Below are positions 34,497 to 43,734 of a DNA stretch of 64,000 nt, one piece after another. The position numbers and the translations under genes are program-made. The notes under the pieces were generated by a model, which was not told the DNA's origin, made no database searches, and saw only the letters and a list, made by a program, of their open reading frames with translations. Source of the stretch: Massilia sp. CF038 (GTDB taxonomy: Bacteria > Pseudomonadota > Gammaproteobacteria > Burkholderiales > Burkholderiaceae_D); the NCBI RefSeq assembly GCF_900129765.1, contig NZ_FQWU01000003.1:124001-188000 (forward strand), in the 5' to 3' direction. Position 1 is the first letter of the stretch. Each line of letters begins with the position of its first letter.

Positions 34497-35665
34497 GCGA
34501 ACGTCCCCTGATTGTCCACCTGACCTATGTGCTTGACTTTGGCGGCCTCGAGACCCTCATCGTCGAAGCCATCAACAAGATGCCGGTCGACCAGTACCGC
34601 CACGCGATCATATGCCTGACCAAGTTCACCGACTTCCGCCACCGCATCACGCGCCCCGGTGTCGAAGTGATCGCGCTGGACAAGCAGCCCGGCCTGGGTC
34701 TGGGCACCCACGCCACCCTGTGGCGCCTGCTGCGCCGCCTGCGCCCGACCATTCTGCACACCTACAATCTGGCCTGCGCCGAATATGCGTTCACGGCCAC
34801 CCTGGCCGGCGTGCCGGTGCGGGTGCACGCCGAACATGGCCGCGACGCGGCCGACCCGCAGGGCAAGAACCGCAAGCACCAGTTGCTGCGGCGCCTGCTG
34901 GCGCCCTTCATCGATTGCTATGTGGCCGTCTCGGACGACTTGCAGCAATGGCTGCTGCGCGAAGTCGGCATCGCACGCGACAAGGTCCTGCTGATCGACA
35001 ATGGCGTCGATACCGCCCGCTTTGCACCCGCACCCGCGCCTGCCGCACCGTCGCTGTTCGGCTTTGCCGACGACAGCTTCGTCATTGGCACCGTGGGCCG
35101 GGTCCAGGACGTGAAGAACCACGCCTGCCTGATCGACGCCTTCATCGCCCTGCGCGCCCTGCTGCCCCACCAGCGCGATCGCATGAAGCTGGTCATCGTT
35201 GGCACCGGCCCTCTGCTTGGCGCGCTGGAACGGCAAGTCGCCGCGGCCGGACTGGGCGACGCGGTGCTGCTCACGGGCGCGCGCAATGACATTGCCCAGA
35301 TCATGCAGTCGTTCTCGCTGTTTGCCATGTCCTCGATTGCCGAAGGCACGCCGGTCACCCTGCTTGAAGCCATGGCCAGCGGCTTGCCAGTGGTATCGAC
35401 CCGTGTCGGTGGCATTCCCGACCTGGTACGCGAAAACCACACCGGCGCCCTGGTCCCATCCGGCGACCCGCAGGCCATGGCCAGCGCCCTGGCAGCCTAC
35501 GTCGAAGACCCGGCGCTGGCGCGCCACCACGGCGCCGCCGCGCGCGCGCTGGTGGTCGGCAAATACAGTATCGACGCCATGCTGGCGGCCTACACGGCCC
35601 TGTATGCGCGCCTGTGCAAAAGTAAAACCCATTCAAAAGAAAACATCACACCATGTGCGGAATAG
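34493..35665 (+). CDS. TIGR03088-type XrtA system glycosyltransferase
   Basis: 390 residues from ATG 34493 (ATGA overlap with the fusion gene). N-terminus VHLTYVLDFGGLETLIVEAI is characteristic. GT4-type: IDNGVDTARFAP, VGRVQDVKNH, and the phosphate-binding EGTPVTLLEAMASGLPVV. Overlaps the amidotransferase by 13 bases. Confidence 0.93.
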   Translation: MSERPLIVHLTYVLDFGGLETLIVEAINKMPVDQYRHAIICLTKFTDFRHRITRPGVEVIALDKQPGLGLGTHATLWRLLRRLRPTILHTYNLACAEYAFTATLAGVPVRVHAEHGRDAADPQGKNRKHQLLRRLLAPFIDCYVAVSDDLQQWLLREVGIARDKVLLIDNGVDTARFAPAPAPAAPSLFGFADDSFVIGTVGRVQDVKNHACLIDAFIALRALLPHQRDRMKLVIVGTGPLLGALERQVAAAGLGDAVLLTGARNDIAQIMQSFSLFAMSSIAEGTPVTLLEAMASGLPVVSTRVGGIPDLVRENHTGALVPSGDPQAMASALAAYVEDPALARHHGAAARALVVGKYSIDAMLAAYTALYARLCKSKTHSKENITPCAE

Positions 35666-37560
35666 TCGGATTGTTTGATATGCGCGGTGGACGAGAGATC
35701 GACCGCGCCCTGCTGAACCGGATGAACGAGGCCCAGTTCCACCGCGGCCCGGTCGAAGGTGGCTTGCACCTTGAGCCCGGAGTTGGCTTTGGCCACCGGC
35801 GCCTGTCGATCATCGACCTGGCGTCCGGCCAGCAGCCGCTGTTCAACGAAGATCACAGCGTGGTGGTGGTATTCAACGGCGAGATCTACAACTTCCAGGC
35901 GCTGATGGCCGAGCTGCAGGGACTGGGCCACACCTTCCGCACCCATTGCGACACGGAGGTCATCGTGCACGCCTGGGAGCAGTGGGGCGAAGCCTGCGTG
36001 CCGCGCCTGCGCGGCATGTTCGCCTTCACCATCTGGGACCGCAACGCGCAAGTGCTGTTCATGGCGCGCGACCGCCTTGGCATCAAACCGATGCACTATG
36101 CCTTCCTGCCGGACGGCATGCTGGCCTTCGGTTCCGAACTCAAGACACTGCTATGCCTGCCCAACCTGTCGCGCGAAATTGATCCGCGCGCCGTGGAAGA
36201 CTATTTCGCCTACGGCTATGTGCCCGAGCCGCGCACCATCTTCACCAGTGCGCTCAAGCTCGAACCTGGCCACACCCTGACGCTCAAGGTGGGCCAGAGC
36301 GCACCGGCGCCAAAAAAATATTGGGACGTGCCATTCACACCGCACGCCCCCATGCGCGACGAAGAGATGGAAGCCGAACTGGTAACGCGCCTGCGCGAAG
36401 CGGTATCGAGCCACCTGATTGCTGATGTACCGCTGGGCGCCTTTCTGTCGGGCGGAGTCGATTCCAGCGCGGTGGTGGCCATGATGGCCGGCCTGTCCAA
36501 GGAACCGGTCAACACCTGCTCGATCGCCTTCAATGATCCACGCTTTGACGAATCCGAATACGCCAGCCAGGTGGCGGCCCAGTACAAGACCGACCACCAC
36601 CGCGAGACCGTGGAGTCCGACGACTACGGCCTGGTCGACACCCTGGCCAGCCTGTACGACGAACCCTATGCCGACAGTTCGGCCATTCCCACCTATCGCG
36701 TATGCGAACTGGCACGCAAGCGCGTGACGGTGGCGCTGTCGGGCGACGGCGGCGACGAAAACTTTGCCGGCTACCGGCGTCACCGCTTCGCCATGGGCGA
36801 AGAAAAAGTGCGTTCGATGCTGCCGCTGACAGTGCGCAAACCGCTGTTTGGCTTCCTGGGCAAAACCTACCCCAAGGCCGACTGGGCGCCGCGCATGTTC
36901 CGCGCCAAGACCACCTTTGAAGCACTGGCGCGCGATCTGGTCGAAGGCTACTTCCACGGCGTGTCGGTGCAGTCGGACCGCGTGCGTGACCAGCTGTTTT
37001 CGGGCAGCTTCCGCCAGCGCCTGCAAGGCTACCGTGCCATTGAAGTGATGCGTGCGCACGCGGCCAATGCGCCGACCGACGATCCGCTCTCGGTCATCCA
37101 GTACATCGACATGAAAACCTATCTGCCGGGCGACATTCTGACCAAGGTCGACCGCGCCAGCATGGCGCACGCGCTGGAAGTACGCGTGCCGCTGCTGGAC
37201 CATCAATTCGTGGAATGGGTGTCCGGGCTGCCATCGTCATCCAAGCTGCGCAACGGCGAAGGCAAGCATATCTTCAAGAAGGCGCTCAAGCCCTTCCTGT
37301 CCGACGATATCCTGTACCGCAAAAAAATGGGCTTCACCATTCCGCTTGGCGACTGGCTGCGCGGACCCTTGCACGAATCGATGCGCAAGGCAGTTCTTAA
37401 CCCGGTGCTTCTGGAGACCGGTATTTTCAATGAAAGCTATCTGAAGCAAATGATCGAACAACACCAAGCCGGCACCCAGGACCACGCCGTCACACTATGG
37501 TCGGTATTGATGTTCGAAGCATTCCTGCGCAAGAACGGCGCCTCGGCGGGAGCACACTGA
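35653..37560 (+). CDS. XrtA/PEP-CTERM amidotransferase (asparagine synthase-like)
   Basis: 635 residues. The N-terminal glutamine amidotransferase class II domain has the catalytic Cys2 (MCGIVG), FNGEIYN and ARDRLGIKP; the usual HRGPD motif reads HRGPV here. The C-terminal synthetase domain has the PP-loop SGGVDSS (266-272), SGDGGDENFAGY and DHQFVEW. It matches TIGR03108. It makes an amide on a carboxylate, plausibly an uronic acid of the polymer or an acid of the carrier pathway. Confidence 0.94.
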   Translation: MCGIVGLFDMRGGREIDRALLNRMNEAQFHRGPVEGGLHLEPGVGFGHRRLSIIDLASGQQPLFNEDHSVVVVFNGEIYNFQALMAELQGLGHTFRTHCDTEVIVHAWEQWGEACVPRLRGMFAFTIWDRNAQVLFMARDRLGIKPMHYAFLPDGMLAFGSELKTLLCLPNLSREIDPRAVEDYFAYGYVPEPRTIFTSALKLEPGHTLTLKVGQSAPAPKKYWDVPFTPHAPMRDEEMEAELVTRLREAVSSHLIADVPLGAFLSGGVDSSAVVAMMAGLSKEPVNTCSIAFNDPRFDESEYASQVAAQYKTDHHRETVESDDYGLVDTLASLYDEPYADSSAIPTYRVCELARKRVTVALSGDGGDENFAGYRRHRFAMGEEKVRSMLPLTVRKPLFGFLGKTYPKADWAPRMFRAKTTFEALARDLVEGYFHGVSVQSDRVRDQLFSGSFRQRLQGYRAIEVMRAHAANAPTDDPLSVIQYIDMKTYLPGDILTKVDRASMAHALEVRVPLLDHQFVEWVSGLPSSSKLRNGEGKHIFKKALKPFLSDDILYRKKMGFTIPLGDWLRGPLHESMRKAVLNPVLLETGIFNESYLKQMIEQHQAGTQDHAVTLWSVLMFEAFLRKNGASAGAH

Positions 37561-38774
37561 TGCGCATTCTGCACGTACTCGATCATTCGATCCCGCTGCA
37601 CAGCGGCTACACCTTCCGCACCCGATCGATTCTGCGCGAGCAGCAGGCGCTGGGCTGGGAAACCTTCCACGTGACTGGCTCCAAGCAAGGCCCGACCGAC
37701 GCACTGGAAGAAGACGTCGACGGGCTGCATTTCTACCGCACGCCAAAAGGCACGGGCGCGCTGTCCAAGCTGCCTGTGCTGAACCAGAAGGAAGTCATTG
37801 ACGGCCTGACGCGCCGTCTTGAGCAGATCATCCCGCAAATCAAGCCCGATGTGCTGCACGCCCATTCGCCCAGCCTGAACGCGGTTGCCGCTTTGCGCGC
37901 CGGTAAAAAATTCGGCATCCCCGTGGTGTACGAAGTGCGCGCCTTCTGGGAAGACGCCGCTGTCGACCATGGCACCGCCAAGGAAAACGGCCTGCGCTAC
38001 CGCCTGACACGCGCGCTGGAAACCTACGCCCTGAAAAACGCCAGCGCCGTGACCACCATCTGCGAAGGCCTGCGCAAAGACATCGTCGCGCGCGGCATTG
38101 CAGCCGACAAGGTCACGGTGATTCCGAACGCGGTTGACATCGACAAGTTCGCCGTGGGCGGCCTGGCCGACCTGGAACTGAAACGTTCACTGGGCCTGCA
38201 GGACATGCGCCTGATCGGCTTTATCGGCTCGTTCTATGCCTACGAAGGACTGGACGTCCTGCTGCGCGCGGTACCGGCCATGGTCGCGAAACAGCCCGAT
38301 CTGCGCGTGCTGCTGGTCGGCGGCGGCCCCCAGGATGCGCAGCTGCGCCAGCTGGCCAAGGATCTGAAGATCGAAGACAAGGTGGTATTTACCGGCCGCG
38401 TGCCGCACGATCAGGTGGCGCGTTACTACGACCTGCTCGACGTCCTGGTCTACCCGCGCCTGTCGATGCGCCTGACTGACCTGGTCACGCCGCTCAAACC
38501 GCTCGAAGCGATGGCCCAGGGCCGCGTGCTGGCCGCCTCCGACGTGGGCGGGCACCTGGAACTGATCGAACATGGTAAAACCGGGGTGCTGTTCAAGTCG
38601 GACGATCCGCAATCGCTGGCCGAAAACGTGGGCGAGCTGCTCGCCGGCCAGCAGCAATGGCCAGCGCTGCGCGCGGCCGGGCGCCATTTTGTTGAAACGG
38701 AGCGCAACTGGCCAGTCAGCGTAGCCCGCTACAAGGCGATCTACGGCCGCCTGACGGGGCAGCAGACTGCATGA
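37560..38774 (+). CDS. TIGR04063-type exosortase A system glycosyltransferase
   Basis: 404 residues from ATG 37560 (TGATG overlap). N-terminus RILHVLDHSIPLHSGYTFRT is diagnostic. GT4 signatures IPNAVDIDKFAV, IGFIGSFYAYEGLDVL and KPLEAMAQGRVLAASDVGG. Overlaps the next gene by four bases. Confidence 0.93.
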   Translation: MRILHVLDHSIPLHSGYTFRTRSILREQQALGWETFHVTGSKQGPTDALEEDVDGLHFYRTPKGTGALSKLPVLNQKEVIDGLTRRLEQIIPQIKPDVLHAHSPSLNAVAALRAGKKFGIPVVYEVRAFWEDAAVDHGTAKENGLRYRLTRALETYALKNASAVTTICEGLRKDIVARGIAADKVTVIPNAVDIDKFAVGGLADLELKRSLGLQDMRLIGFIGSFYAYEGLDVLLRAVPAMVAKQPDLRVLLVGGGPQDAQLRQLAKDLKIEDKVVFTGRVPHDQVARYYDLLDVLVYPRLSMRLTDLVTPLKPLEAMAQGRVLAASDVGGHLELIEHGKTGVLFKSDDPQSLAENVGELLAGQQQWPALRAAGRHFVETERNWPVSVARYKAIYGRLTGQQTA

Positions 38775-39961
38775 AGATTTTGACGTTCAGCACGCTGTTC
38801 CCGAACGCGGAAAAGCCCGGCCACGGCATTTTTGTCGAGACGCGCCTGCGCCACCTGGTCGCCAGCGGCCAGGTCGAAGCACGCGTGGTGGCACCCGTGC
38901 CCTGGTTCCCGTTCAAGCATCCGCGCTTTGGCAGCTACAGCGCGCACGCGCGTGCGCCGGCAGCCGAAATGCGCTCCGGCGTGCCGGTGCTGCACCCGCG
39001 TTACCCCGTGCTGCCGAAAATCGGCATGAACATGGCCCCGAAGCTGCTGGCCAATGCCGTGCGCCCGGTCATCGCGCGCATGATCGCCGAAGGCTTCGAT
39101 TTCGACCTGATCGACGCCCATTACTTTTACCCTGATGGCGTGGCCGCAGCGCTGCTGGGCCAGTATTTCAACAAGCCGGTGGTGATCACGGCGCGCGGCT
39201 CCGACATCACCCTGATTCCCTCGTTTCCGAAGCCGCGTGCCCAGATCGACTGGGCCGCGCGCCAGGCTGCCGGCGTGATTACGGTGTGCGATGCGCTGCG
39301 CGATGAAGTGCTGCGCATGGGCGTCGATGGCGCCAAGGTTGTCTCGCTGCGTAACGGCGTCGACCTGCAGCTGTTCCAGCCGGTCGAGCGCGATGCAGTG
39401 CGCGCGCGCCTGGGTTTGAACGGCTTTACTTTGCTCGCGGTGGGCCACCTTGTGCCCGTCAAGGCGCAGGCGCTGGCCATTGGCGCCCTGGCCCAGCTGC
39501 CCGATGTGCAGCTGCTGCTGGCCGGGAATGGGCCTGACCGCGCCATGCTGGAACAACTGGCGCACAGCGAAGGCGTGGCCGGGCGCGTGCGCTTCCTGGG
39601 CGCGCTGCCGCAAAACCAGCTGCGCGACTATTATGGCGCCGCCGACGCCTTGGTGCTGCCGTCCGAGCGCGAAGGCTGGGCCAATGTGCTGCTCGAATCG
39701 ATGGCATGCGGCACCCCCGTCATCGCCAGCCGCGTCTGGGGCACGCCCGAAGTGGTGGCGGCACCCGAGGCGGGTCTGCTCATGAGCGAACGCAGTGCGC
39801 GCGGCGTGGCCGACGCTGTCAATGCGCTACGCAGCGCCTACCCCGACCGCGCTGCCACGCGCCGCTATGCCGAGCGTTTCAGCTGGGACGCGACGACCGC
39901 TGGCCAGCTGGCCCTGTTCCGGCGCATACTGGCGAAAGAGGGAGTGCCAGAGCATGCCTGA
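38771..39961 (+). CDS. GT4-type glycosyltransferase
   Basis: 396 residues: KILTFSTLFPNAEKPGHGIF at the start, then ITARGSDITLIPSFP, LRNGVDLQLFQPVE, VGHLVPVKAQALAI and the donor-site block SEREGWANVLLESMACGTPV. Acceptor and donor not readable. Overlaps the next gene by eight bases. Confidence 0.9.
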   Translation: MKILTFSTLFPNAEKPGHGIFVETRLRHLVASGQVEARVVAPVPWFPFKHPRFGSYSAHARAPAAEMRSGVPVLHPRYPVLPKIGMNMAPKLLANAVRPVIARMIAEGFDFDLIDAHYFYPDGVAAALLGQYFNKPVVITARGSDITLIPSFPKPRAQIDWAARQAAGVITVCDALRDEVLRMGVDGAKVVSLRNGVDLQLFQPVERDAVRARLGLNGFTLLAVGHLVPVKAQALAIGALAQLPDVQLLLAGNGPDRAMLEQLAHSEGVAGRVRFLGALPQNQLRDYYGAADALVLPSEREGWANVLLESMACGTPVIASRVWGTPEVVAAPEAGLLMSERSARGVADAVNALRSAYPDRAATRRYAERFSWDATTAGQLALFRRILAKEGVPEHA

Positions 39962-42293
39962 TGCCTTGAACGGTCTGCAGCAAAGCCTGATCCGCGGTGC
40001 CGGCAATTTGTTCGCCCGCAGCGGCAAGGGCAACGAGCGCCTGTGCGTGGTGAATTACCACCGCATCCTGGAGCACAAGGACCCGCTGCTCGAATCCGAG
40101 CCCGATGTGGCCACCTTCCGCTGGCAGATGGCCACACTGGCCAAGTGCTTCAACGTGCTGCCACTGCACGAGGCAATCGCCCTGCTGGGGACCGGACGCA
40201 TGCCGCCACGCGCGGTCTGCATCACCTTCGACGACGGCTACCGCTCGGTGCACGATCTGGCGCTGCCGATTCTGAAGGAATACAAACTGCCAGCCACCGT
40301 GTTCGTCACCACCGGCTACATTGGTGGCGGCAGCATGTGGAACGACCGCATCATCGAAGCGGTGCAGAACCTGCCGGCCGGTCAGCTTGACCTGTCCGAA
40401 CTGGGACTGGGCGCGTATTCGCTGGCCAGCCTGGGCGACCGCAAGCAAACTGTCGGCAAACTGACCGAAGCGTCCAAGTACCTGCCGCCCAAGGCGCGCC
40501 TGGAGCTGATCAAGCGGCTCGATGCGCTGGTGGGCGAAGACATCGACAACGGCTTGATGCTCACCCCGCAAATGGTCATCAACCTGGACCGCGCCGGCAT
40601 CGAGATTGGCGCGCACACGATTTCGCATCCGATTCTCACCAGTCTGGACGACGACAGCTCGCGCGTGGAAATCGCAGGCGGTAAAAAGGACCTGGAAGCC
40701 ATCATTGGCAAACCCGTGCGCCTGTTTGCTTACCCAAATGGTAAAGTTGGCAAGGATTTCGACCAGCGCCACACGCGCATGGCCGAAGAAGCAGGATTTA
40801 CGGCCGCTTTCACCACCAGTGTGGGCGCCGTCACCAGCACCCACGACCGCTTCCAGCTGCCACGCAGCCGGCCGTGGGACAAGACGCCTTTCCTGTTCGC
40901 CCTGCGCCTGCTGCGCTGGCTGGCATGGGACGAGCGCTACGACCATGCGCATGACCAGTACCACACGCACGACCATACATCGACCCGTCCGGCGCTTGCG
41001 CCGCAAGACGGGCATGCGGGTAGAGAGCCCCACGGAAAACAACCAGTCATGAATAACAGAGTACTACTCACCGCATTTCACTTTCCGCCGCAGGCGGCCA
41101 GCAGTGGCATCCAGCGCACGCTGAGTTTTTCGCGCCATCTGGGCACCAATGGCTGGGAGCCGATGGTGCTGTCGGCCAGTCCGCGTGCCTACAGCGTGCA
41201 AAATCCATCGCAGCTGGCCAGCGTGCCGCAGCAGCTGGTGGTCCGGCGCGCCTTTGCGCTCGACACCAAGCGCCATATCGGCATCAAGGGCCGCTATCCC
41301 GAAGCACTGGCCCTGCCCGACCGCTGGATTTCGTGGTGGTTTGCGGCCGTGCCGACCGGCCTGTCGCTGATTCGCAAATACAAGCCGCAAGTGTTGTGGT
41401 CCACCTTCCCGATCGCGACCTCGCACCTGATCGCGCTTGCCCTGCACCGCATGACCGGTCTGCCCTGGGTGGCCGACTTCCGCGATCCCATGCTGCAAAG
41501 TTCGTATCCGGTGTCGCGCCCGCAGCGCAAGATCTACGCCTGGATCGAACGCGAAACCATCATGCGCTGCTCGGCGGCCGTGTTCACCACCCATAGCGCA
41601 CGCGACTCCTACCGCGAGCGCTTTCCGATGCTGGCACCCGAGAAATTCCACGTGATCGAAAACGGCTACGACGAAGACGGTTTCGGCGACCAGGAACCGG
41701 TACCGACCAAACCGGGCACGCGCATCACGCTCATTCACAGCGGCGTGCTGTATCAGACCGGGCGCGACCCGTCCCCCTTCCTGCAAGCCATTGCTGCGCT
41801 CAAGGCCGGCGGCAAGGTCAGCGCCGACACGCTGCGCGTGGTCCTGCGCGCGCCAGGCGAGATCGACGAAGTCCAGGGCATGGTCGACAAATGCGGCGTG
41901 ACCGACATTGTGGCTGTCGAGCCACCGGTGCCTTACCGCGCCGCCCTGTCCGAAATGCTGGCTGCCGACGCGCTGGTGGTGTTCCAGGGTACACCGTTCA
42001 ACACCCAGATTCCTGCCAAGATCTACGAATACTTCCGTGCCCGTAAACCCATCCTCGGCCTGGTCGACACCAGCGGTGAAACCTGCCGCGTACTGCGCGC
42101 CGCCGGCTTTGACAGCGTGGCATCGATGGACAGCTGCGAGGCCATTCTGCCGGTGCTGGAACGCTTTCTGGACGAGGTGCGCAGCGAACGCGCCTACGTC
42201 GCCACCGAAGAACTGATCGCATCCTCGTCGCGCACCCACCGGGCAAGCCAGCTGGCGGCAGTGCTCAACCAGGCGGTCGGCAATGGCGTCTGA
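39954..42293 (+). CDS. Polysaccharide deacetylase fused in frame to a GT4-like glycosyltransferase
   Basis: 779 residues from ATG 39954. Residues 1-340 are a NodB-type deacetylase (ITFDDGYRSVHD with Asp93/94, IGAHTISHPILTS). A low-complexity linker of about 25 residues (340-365) is His-rich, then residues 366-779 are a glycosyltransferase: NNRVLLTAFHFPPQAASSGIQ, WSTFPIATSHLIAL, and ENGYDEDGFGD. An internal ATG at 41049 (Met366) has a GGAAA upstream, so separate translation is also possible. No stop or frameshift lies between. Overlaps the flippase gene by 11 bases. Confidence 0.85.
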   Translation: MPDALNGLQQSLIRGAGNLFARSGKGNERLCVVNYHRILEHKDPLLESEPDVATFRWQMATLAKCFNVLPLHEAIALLGTGRMPPRAVCITFDDGYRSVHDLALPILKEYKLPATVFVTTGYIGGGSMWNDRIIEAVQNLPAGQLDLSELGLGAYSLASLGDRKQTVGKLTEASKYLPPKARLELIKRLDALVGEDIDNGLMLTPQMVINLDRAGIEIGAHTISHPILTSLDDDSSRVEIAGGKKDLEAIIGKPVRLFAYPNGKVGKDFDQRHTRMAEEAGFTAAFTTSVGAVTSTHDRFQLPRSRPWDKTPFLFALRLLRWLAWDERYDHAHDQYHTHDHTSTRPALAPQDGHAGREPHGKQPVMNNRVLLTAFHFPPQAASSGIQRTLSFSRHLGTNGWEPMVLSASPRAYSVQNPSQLASVPQQLVVRRAFALDTKRHIGIKGRYPEALALPDRWISWWFAAVPTGLSLIRKYKPQVLWSTFPIATSHLIALALHRMTGLPWVADFRDPMLQSSYPVSRPQRKIYAWIERETIMRCSAAVFTTHSARDSYRERFPMLAPEKFHVIENGYDEDGFGDQEPVPTKPGTRITLIHSGVLYQTGRDPSPFLQAIAALKAGGKVSADTLRVVLRAPGEIDEVQGMVDKCGVTDIVAVEPPVPYRAALSEMLAADALVVFQGTPFNTQIPAKIYEYFRARKPILGLVDTSGETCRVLRAAGFDSVASMDSCEAILPVLERFLDEVRSERAYVATEELIASSSRTHRASQLAAVLNQAVGNGV
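40984..41012. other. Hairpin inside the linker of the deacetylase-glycosyltransferase gene
   Basis: CCCGTC (40984-40989) pairs with GACGGG (41007-41012), enclosing a second stem GGCGC/GCGCC. It lies exactly between the two domains, as an intergenic hairpin would. Confidence 0.5.
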
Positions 42294-43731
42294 AGCAGAC
42301 GTCGTCAGCGGGATCAAGTGGACGTCGGTATCAACCTTTGGCCGCCGCATCCTGTCGCTGCTGGTCAATATCATTCTGGCGCGCCTGCTGCTGCCGGAAG
42401 ACTTTGGCCTGGTCGCCATGGCCGCCGTGGTGCTGGGCTTCATCGATATTTTCAAGGACCTGGGCACGGGCGCGGCGCTGATTCAGCGCAAGGAAGTCAG
42501 CGACGATCTGTTCTCCAGCATCTTCTGGTTTAACGTCGGCTTCGGCGTGCTCGCCACTGGGGTGACCATCGCCTGCGCGCCGCTGGTAGCGGCCTTCTAC
42601 AAAGAGCCGCGCGTCACGCCGGTGCTGATGGCCATGTCGGTATCGTTCCTGCTGTCGGCCCTGACCATCGTGCACAATGGCCTGATGCAGCGCCAGATGC
42701 GCTTCATCACCCTGGCCAAGATCGAAGTGGCGGCAGCGGCTGTGTCGTACACGGTCGGCATTGGCGGCGCCCTGCTTGGCCATGGCGTATGGAGCCTGGT
42801 GTACCAGGTGGTGGCCAACAGCGCCGTGTTCCTGGTGCTGATCTGGTTCGTCAGCAGCTGGCGTCCACGCTTCATGTTCCACTGGGGCGAAGTGCGCTCG
42901 GTGATGAGCTACAGCCTGAATCTGGCAGTCTTCAACGTCTTCTTTTACTTCGCGCAAAACGTCGACAACTTCCTGATCGGGCGCTACCTGGGCAGTGAAG
43001 CGCTGGGCTACTACGACCTTGCCTACAAGCTGATGACCTTCCCGATGCAAGCCATTTCGGCCGTCTTCGGCAAAGTCATGCTGCCGTTTTACGCACGCGC
43101 ACAGGACGATCTGCCACGCTTCCGCCAAGCCTTCCTGCGCTCGGCCGAGGCGATTGCCTTTATCACTTTCCCGCTCATGCTGGGATTGCTGGCCACGCGC
43201 GAGCCGTTCGTGATGACTGTGTTCGGTCCCAAATGGACGCCCGTGATCACCCTGCTGGCCCTGTTTGCACCAGTCGCCGCGATCCGCTCCATCACCACCA
43301 CCACCGGATCGATCTTCATGGCGATGGGCCGCGCCGATCTGCAGCTGCGCTGGGGCGTGTTCACCAATCTGTTCGTGATCGCCGGTCTGGTCATCGGCCT
43401 GCAGTGGGGGATCATTGGCGTGGCAGCAGGCTTCACCATTGCCACCCTGCTGCTCAGCTACCATTATTTTGCCGTGCCGCTGCGGCTAATTGACATGCGG
43501 GTTGGCGCTGTCGTCGACGCTCTGCGCCCGACCACGATCTGCAGTCTGCTGATGTTCATCGTGATTTTTGGCGCCGATATGGCACTCAGGGGCCGCTTTG
43601 CACCAGGCGTGCTGCTGGTGGCTTACATCGCACTGGGCGCGGTGGCCTACACCGGCTTTACCTGGCTGTTCAACCGCAAGCTGCTGCTGGAATTCCTGCA
43701 CACGGCAGGCATTCGCAAACAGGCAGCGTAA
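42283..43731 (+). CDS. Lipopolysaccharide/EPS flippase (Wzx, MOP superfamily)
   Basis: 482 residues with 12-14 hydrophobic helices; early SGIKWTSVSTFGRRILSLL, LPEDFGLVAMAAVV, then FLIGRYLGSEALGYYDLAYK typical of the WzxC/Polysacc_synt_3 group. It moves lipid-linked repeats from the cytoplasmic to the periplasmic side. Last gene of the plus-strand operon, ending four bases from the convergent decarboxylase. Confidence 0.92.
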   Translation: MASEADVVSGIKWTSVSTFGRRILSLLVNIILARLLLPEDFGLVAMAAVVLGFIDIFKDLGTGAALIQRKEVSDDLFSSIFWFNVGFGVLATGVTIACAPLVAAFYKEPRVTPVLMAMSVSFLLSALTIVHNGLMQRQMRFITLAKIEVAAAAVSYTVGIGGALLGHGVWSLVYQVVANSAVFLVLIWFVSSWRPRFMFHWGEVRSVMSYSLNLAVFNVFFYFAQNVDNFLIGRYLGSEALGYYDLAYKLMTFPMQAISAVFGKVMLPFYARAQDDLPRFRQAFLRSAEAIAFITFPLMLGLLATREPFVMTVFGPKWTPVITLLALFAPVAAIRSITTTTGSIFMAMGRADLQLRWGVFTNLFVIAGLVIGLQWGIIGVAAGFTIATLLLSYHYFAVPLRLIDMRVGAVVDALRPTTICSLLMFIVIFGADMALRGRFAPGVLLVAYIALGAVAYTGFTWLFNRKLLLEFLHTAGIRKQAA

Positions 43732-43734
43732 GCG

